Source: Deltaproteobacteria bacterium (GTDB taxonomy: Bacteria; Desulfobacterota; Binatia; Binatales; Binataceae). Taken from it: a stretch of 34,347 nucleotides of DNA. Location of the stretch: positions 14,764-49,110 of the forward strand of contig PNBD01000137.1 in the NCBI GenBank assembly GCA_003135855.1, in the 5' to 3' direction. Shown in pieces: positions 32,104 through 34,347 of the stretch. Each line of letters starts with the position of its first letter. The stretch's first letter is position 1. The position numbers and the translations under genes are program-made. Below the pieces are notes generated by a model, which was not told where the DNA came from, made no database searches, and worked only from the letters and a program-made list of their open reading frames with translations.

Positions 32104-32975
32104 ATGCTGGTTTCTCTCCTGAGGAAGTTTGCGACCGTCGAGATCGCGCCATTGAGGATCACGCCCGCGACCGTTCGATCGGCCGCGCGTAATGCTGCAG
32201 TCGTGGTTACAAGTTCTGGCCGTTCGGTCTGTCCGCTTCTTACCACCAGCAGGATTGGATCCGCCGGTCGTACGAGGGGGAGCATTCGCGCATCGAGCCG
32301 TGCGACCCCGAGGTCGATCACGACTGCGGAAAACGTACTTAGAATGTTCTCGAGATTCGCGAGCAGCAGATCGCGCTGCGGCTCGTCGCCGTGGAGGTAG
32401 CAAGTCGCGAGCGTCAATCGCGACCATCCGGTGGTGCGCAACTGGACCGCGCCCTCGAGCGTGACCTGCGAGTTTCGCCGGTCGCCGGGCGCCATCAAGC
32501 GATGCAGCGCCGGATGCCGCAGGTTCGCATCGACCAGTATCGTGTTGATCGACAGCCGCTGACTGAGGTCGATCGCGATCGCCGCGGCGACCGACGATGC
32601 GCCGTCTTGCGGCCGGCATGCGGCAATCGCCAAGCGGCAGGATTTCTCTACCGAGGCGGCCGGCGCCAGGCGTTCGCTCAATTGCCGAATCGATGCCTCG
32701 CGCGCGATCGCTCCCGTTACTTCGTGCGGCACCGGCACCGGGAGAAGAGGATGGGTACCGTTACCGTTGCTCGATTCGGTCGGCAAAATCATGCTCTCAC
32801 GCGACTGCGGCCGGCTGAGAAGATCATCAGTCTTCGTCACTACGCCGTCGCGTAACCGGGGGCGCTCCTTGACTTCTTCCAGGTTGATGAGCGAGCCGTC
32901 GCGCGGGCGCATCGGCGGCATAAACTCATCGACGCGCGGCGTCATTCGCTTCATTGTTTCGCTGTACTTGCCCAC
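32100..32975 (-). CDS. BY-kinase-like (CpsD/CapB-type) protein with degenerate P-loop
   Basis: A 291-residue member of the polysaccharide co-polymerase tyrosine kinase fold. The Walker A position reads RPQDGASS (121-128) where PGEGKST is usual, so the lysine that binds ATP phosphate is Ala. Walker A' is ILVDANLRHP (146-155) and Walker B AVVIDLG (217-223) is partly kept. The C-terminus (NFLRRETSI) has no tyrosine cluster. It is probably a noncatalytic partner for a chain-length regulator, or acts by binding only. The first 90 or so residues are polar with an SNGNGTH linker. GTG 32975 has TAGGAG upstream, in which TAG is the preceding gene's stop. Confidence 0.88.
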   Translation of the reverse strand: MGKYSETMKRMTPRVDEFMPPMRPRDGSLINLEEVKERPRLRDGVVTKTDDLLSRPQSRESMILPTESSNGNGTHPLLPVPVPHEVTGAIAREASIRQLSERLAPAASVEKSCRLAIAACRPQDGASSVAAAIAIDLSQRLSINTILVDANLRHPALHRLMAPGDRRNSQVTLEGAVQLRTTGWSRLTLATCYLHGDEPQRDLLLANLENILSTFSAVVIDLGVARLDARMLPLVRPADPILLVVRSGQTERPELVTTTAALRAADRTVAGVILNGAISTVANFLRRETSI

Positions 32976-32985
32976 CGTTTGGCTC

Positions 32986-34347
32986 CTATTCCGATTTACT
33001 CAAGCTCGACGGCAGATAAACGGCATCGCCGGGATATAGGACGTCGGGGTTTTTGATCTGTGGATTGGCGACGATCAAATCTCGGGTGCGATCGATCGCG
33101 CCCAGGTATCGCTGCGCCAGGTCGTGCATGGTGTCGCCCGATCGAACCTGGACTTTCGTGCGCTCAACGCTCGTCGGCGTTGACGGTACAAAGTTGGCAT
33201 CGATCTTCACCGCCGTCGTATCGCTCGCGGCGAGATTTGCCGCCGGAGCCTCGTATTTGGGCTGCGTCTGCACCATCTCGTGAATCGGCGCTGATACCGG
33301 ATTGACAACCGGCCGCGGTGCGCTCACGGCTGCTCCGTGAATCAGACCGGCCGAGCGCATCACGCTGCGCCCGGTGGCATTTTGCGCGGAGATCAGCACC
33401 GCGCCCAGCCCGATAACGAACAACGCGGCGAAGGCGAGAGCCGGGCGCGCATATTTTGAATTGCGTGCCGCTACCGTTCCTCGATTGTTGTCGGGTTCGC
33501 GTACCGGGGCCTTCGGCGCATCTTCGATTCGAGCGCGATCGAATGTTTCGGGCCGAACTGCGTTATCCAGCCGGACGGGTGCATCGACGCGCACGCGCCG
33601 CGGCGCCCGAGCCTTGGCGGGCGCATGAAGCGCGTTCAGATAGATGCTCTCGAAGTCCTTCACCACTTCCTGCGCCATACGCAGCTCGACTTTCTGCGCA
33701 CCTTCCGAGTACGCGACCAGCAATGCGTTGTGGCAGAGCACGTTGAGCCGCCGCGGAATCCCGGCGCTCGCGGCAACCAGATGCAGCAATGCGTCGTGAT
33801 CGAAAATCCGATTGATCTTTCCCTGCTGCGCCGTCAGCCGGCATTCGATGTACTCGATGCTCTCGGCGCGGCTAAGCGCCACCAGCATCGCTTTGGCCCC
33901 GACCCGTTCCCGGATCTGCCGCAGATTCGGCGCCGAGAGCCGGTCGAGCAATTCCGGCTGTCCCATCAGTACAAACTGAAGGCCGCTGATTTGTGAATCG
34001 GCGCAATTGGCCAGCAGCCGCACGTCTTCGAGCGACTCATCGCTCAAGTCCTGCGCCTCGTCGATCACGACCGCGATACGCTGGCTGGCCGGCTGCTGCG
34101 TCACGATGCGCTCGAATTCTTCGATCAGTTCGAGCCTGCCGCCAAAGGACATCGAGGAGCCGAGCTGCTTGAGCAGCACGCGCATGATTTCTTCGAAGCT
34201 GAGCTTCGGGTTGGTCAGGTATGCGAGCCGAACGTCGGTGAGCTCTCGCGCGAGTATCGAGCAGAGCAGGGTGGTCTTGCCGACGCCGGTCTCGCCGAGC
34301 AGCAGCATGAAGCCGCAGTTCTCGTGCAGCAGCGCCCATTCCAACGC
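32986..34347 (-). CDS. ExeA/GspA-like ATPase with C-terminal LysM domain (5' end beyond window)
   Basis: At least 453 residues visible; the frame stays open at the right edge and probably lacks about 40 N-terminal residues. The AAA+ part has Walker A GETGVGKTT, Walker B IAVVIDEAQDL and sensor region GIPRRLNVLCHNALL, as in ExeA and the XrtA-locus ATPase. A basic linker (APRRVRV) leads to one membrane helix (ALAFAALFVIGLGAVLISA) and a periplasmic tail rich in Pro and Ala. The tail ends in a LysM domain (VQVRSGDTMHDLAQRYLG to VLYPGDAVYLP) that should bind peptidoglycan. It heads the visible operon, 10 bp before the kinase-like gene, and may link polymer export to the cell wall. Confidence 0.9.
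   Translation of the reverse strand, partial: ALEWALLHENCGFMLLLGETGVGKTTLLCSILARELTDVRLAYLTNPKLSFEEIMRVLLKQLGSSMSFGGRLELIEEFERIVTQQPASQRIAVVIDEAQDLSDESLEDVRLLANCADSQISGLQFVLMGQPELLDRLSAPNLRQIRERVGAKAMLVALSRAESIEYIECRLTAQQGKINRIFDHDALLHLVAASAGIPRRLNVLCHNALLVAYSEGAQKVELRMAQEVVKDFESIYLNALHAPAKARAPRRVRVDAPVRLDNAVRPETFDRARIEDAPKAPVREPDNNRGTVAARNSKYARPALAFAALFVIGLGAVLISAQNATGRSVMRSAGLIHGAAVSAPRPVVNPVSAPIHEMVQTQPKYEAPAANLAASDTTAVKIDANFVPSTPTSVERTKVQVRSGDTMHDLAQRYLGAIDRTRDLIVANPQIKNPDVLYPGDAVYLPSSLSKSE

Noticed and set aside
29184-34347. Exosortase or PEP-CTERM genes expected in an XrtA-type locus
   Set aside because: No exosortase-like membrane protein and no PEP-CTERM sorting signal was found in any frame of the window.

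Overview
The window is dense, GC-rich bacterial chromosome from a Gram-negative, free-living lineage. Lipobox and Tat signal peptides, an LLM-class F420-type oxidoreductase and an exopolysaccharide locus with a GspA/ExeA-like ATPase and a NtrC-type regulator are all present. This mix would fit a soil bacterium near the former Deltaproteobacteria (for example Candidatus Binatota), but that placement is inference. No rRNA, transposase, integrase or CRISPR array was seen.

Left part (1-6.6 kb, mostly minus strand): an oxidative decarboxylation and lipoylation block. It holds rnhB, pdhA and pdhB (E1 alpha and beta), then, after a small plus-strand membrane-protein gene, lpdA (E3, TTG start), lipB and lipA (cut off by the window edge at its last codons). 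The E1 and E3 components and both enzymes of de novo lipoate attachment lie together. The E2 gene is not in the window.

Middle part (6.6-18.9 kb): mostly independent housekeeping and envelope genes. These are a zinc-ribbon/PH membrane protein, an LLM oxidoreductase, a 65-residue excisionase-type HTH protein, an RNB-domain ribonuclease, a ribbon-helix-helix-like protein overlapping a secreted beta-propeller-like protein, two lipoproteins (one glycine-zipper, one with a Gly/His tail), a GFA-family protein, tRNA-Leu(UAA), a large NHL-type lipoprotein, a Tat-exported aldo/keto reductase with two 4Fe-4S motifs, a MetE-like methyltransferase and a GlsB/YeaQ-like membrane protein. Two convergent pairs are separated by clear hairpins.

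Right part (19.1-34.3 kb): a sigma-54-dependent response regulator preceded by a near-consensus -24/-12 promoter, convergent with a twelve-gene minus-strand exopolysaccharide operon that runs off the right edge. In transcription order it encodes an ExeA-like ATPase with a LysM domain, a BY-kinase-like protein lacking the Walker A lysine, a WbpB-like oxidoreductase with an NGNGH repeat, a WbpD-like acetyltransferase, a WbpE-like aminotransferase, a polyprenyl-phosphate sugar transferase, a Wzx-type flippase, a GT2, a polysaccharide deacetylase, a GT4, a short nucleotide-sugar dehydrogenase ending just after its catalytic Cys motif, and a deacetylase-like protein of a family I do not recognise. 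Neighbouring frames almost all touch or overlap, and several use GTG starts. The likely product is a polymer containing a 2,3-diacetamido-uronic acid type sugar, assembled on a lipid carrier, flipped by Wzx and modified by deacetylation. The polymerase, chain-length and export genes would lie beyond the right edge.
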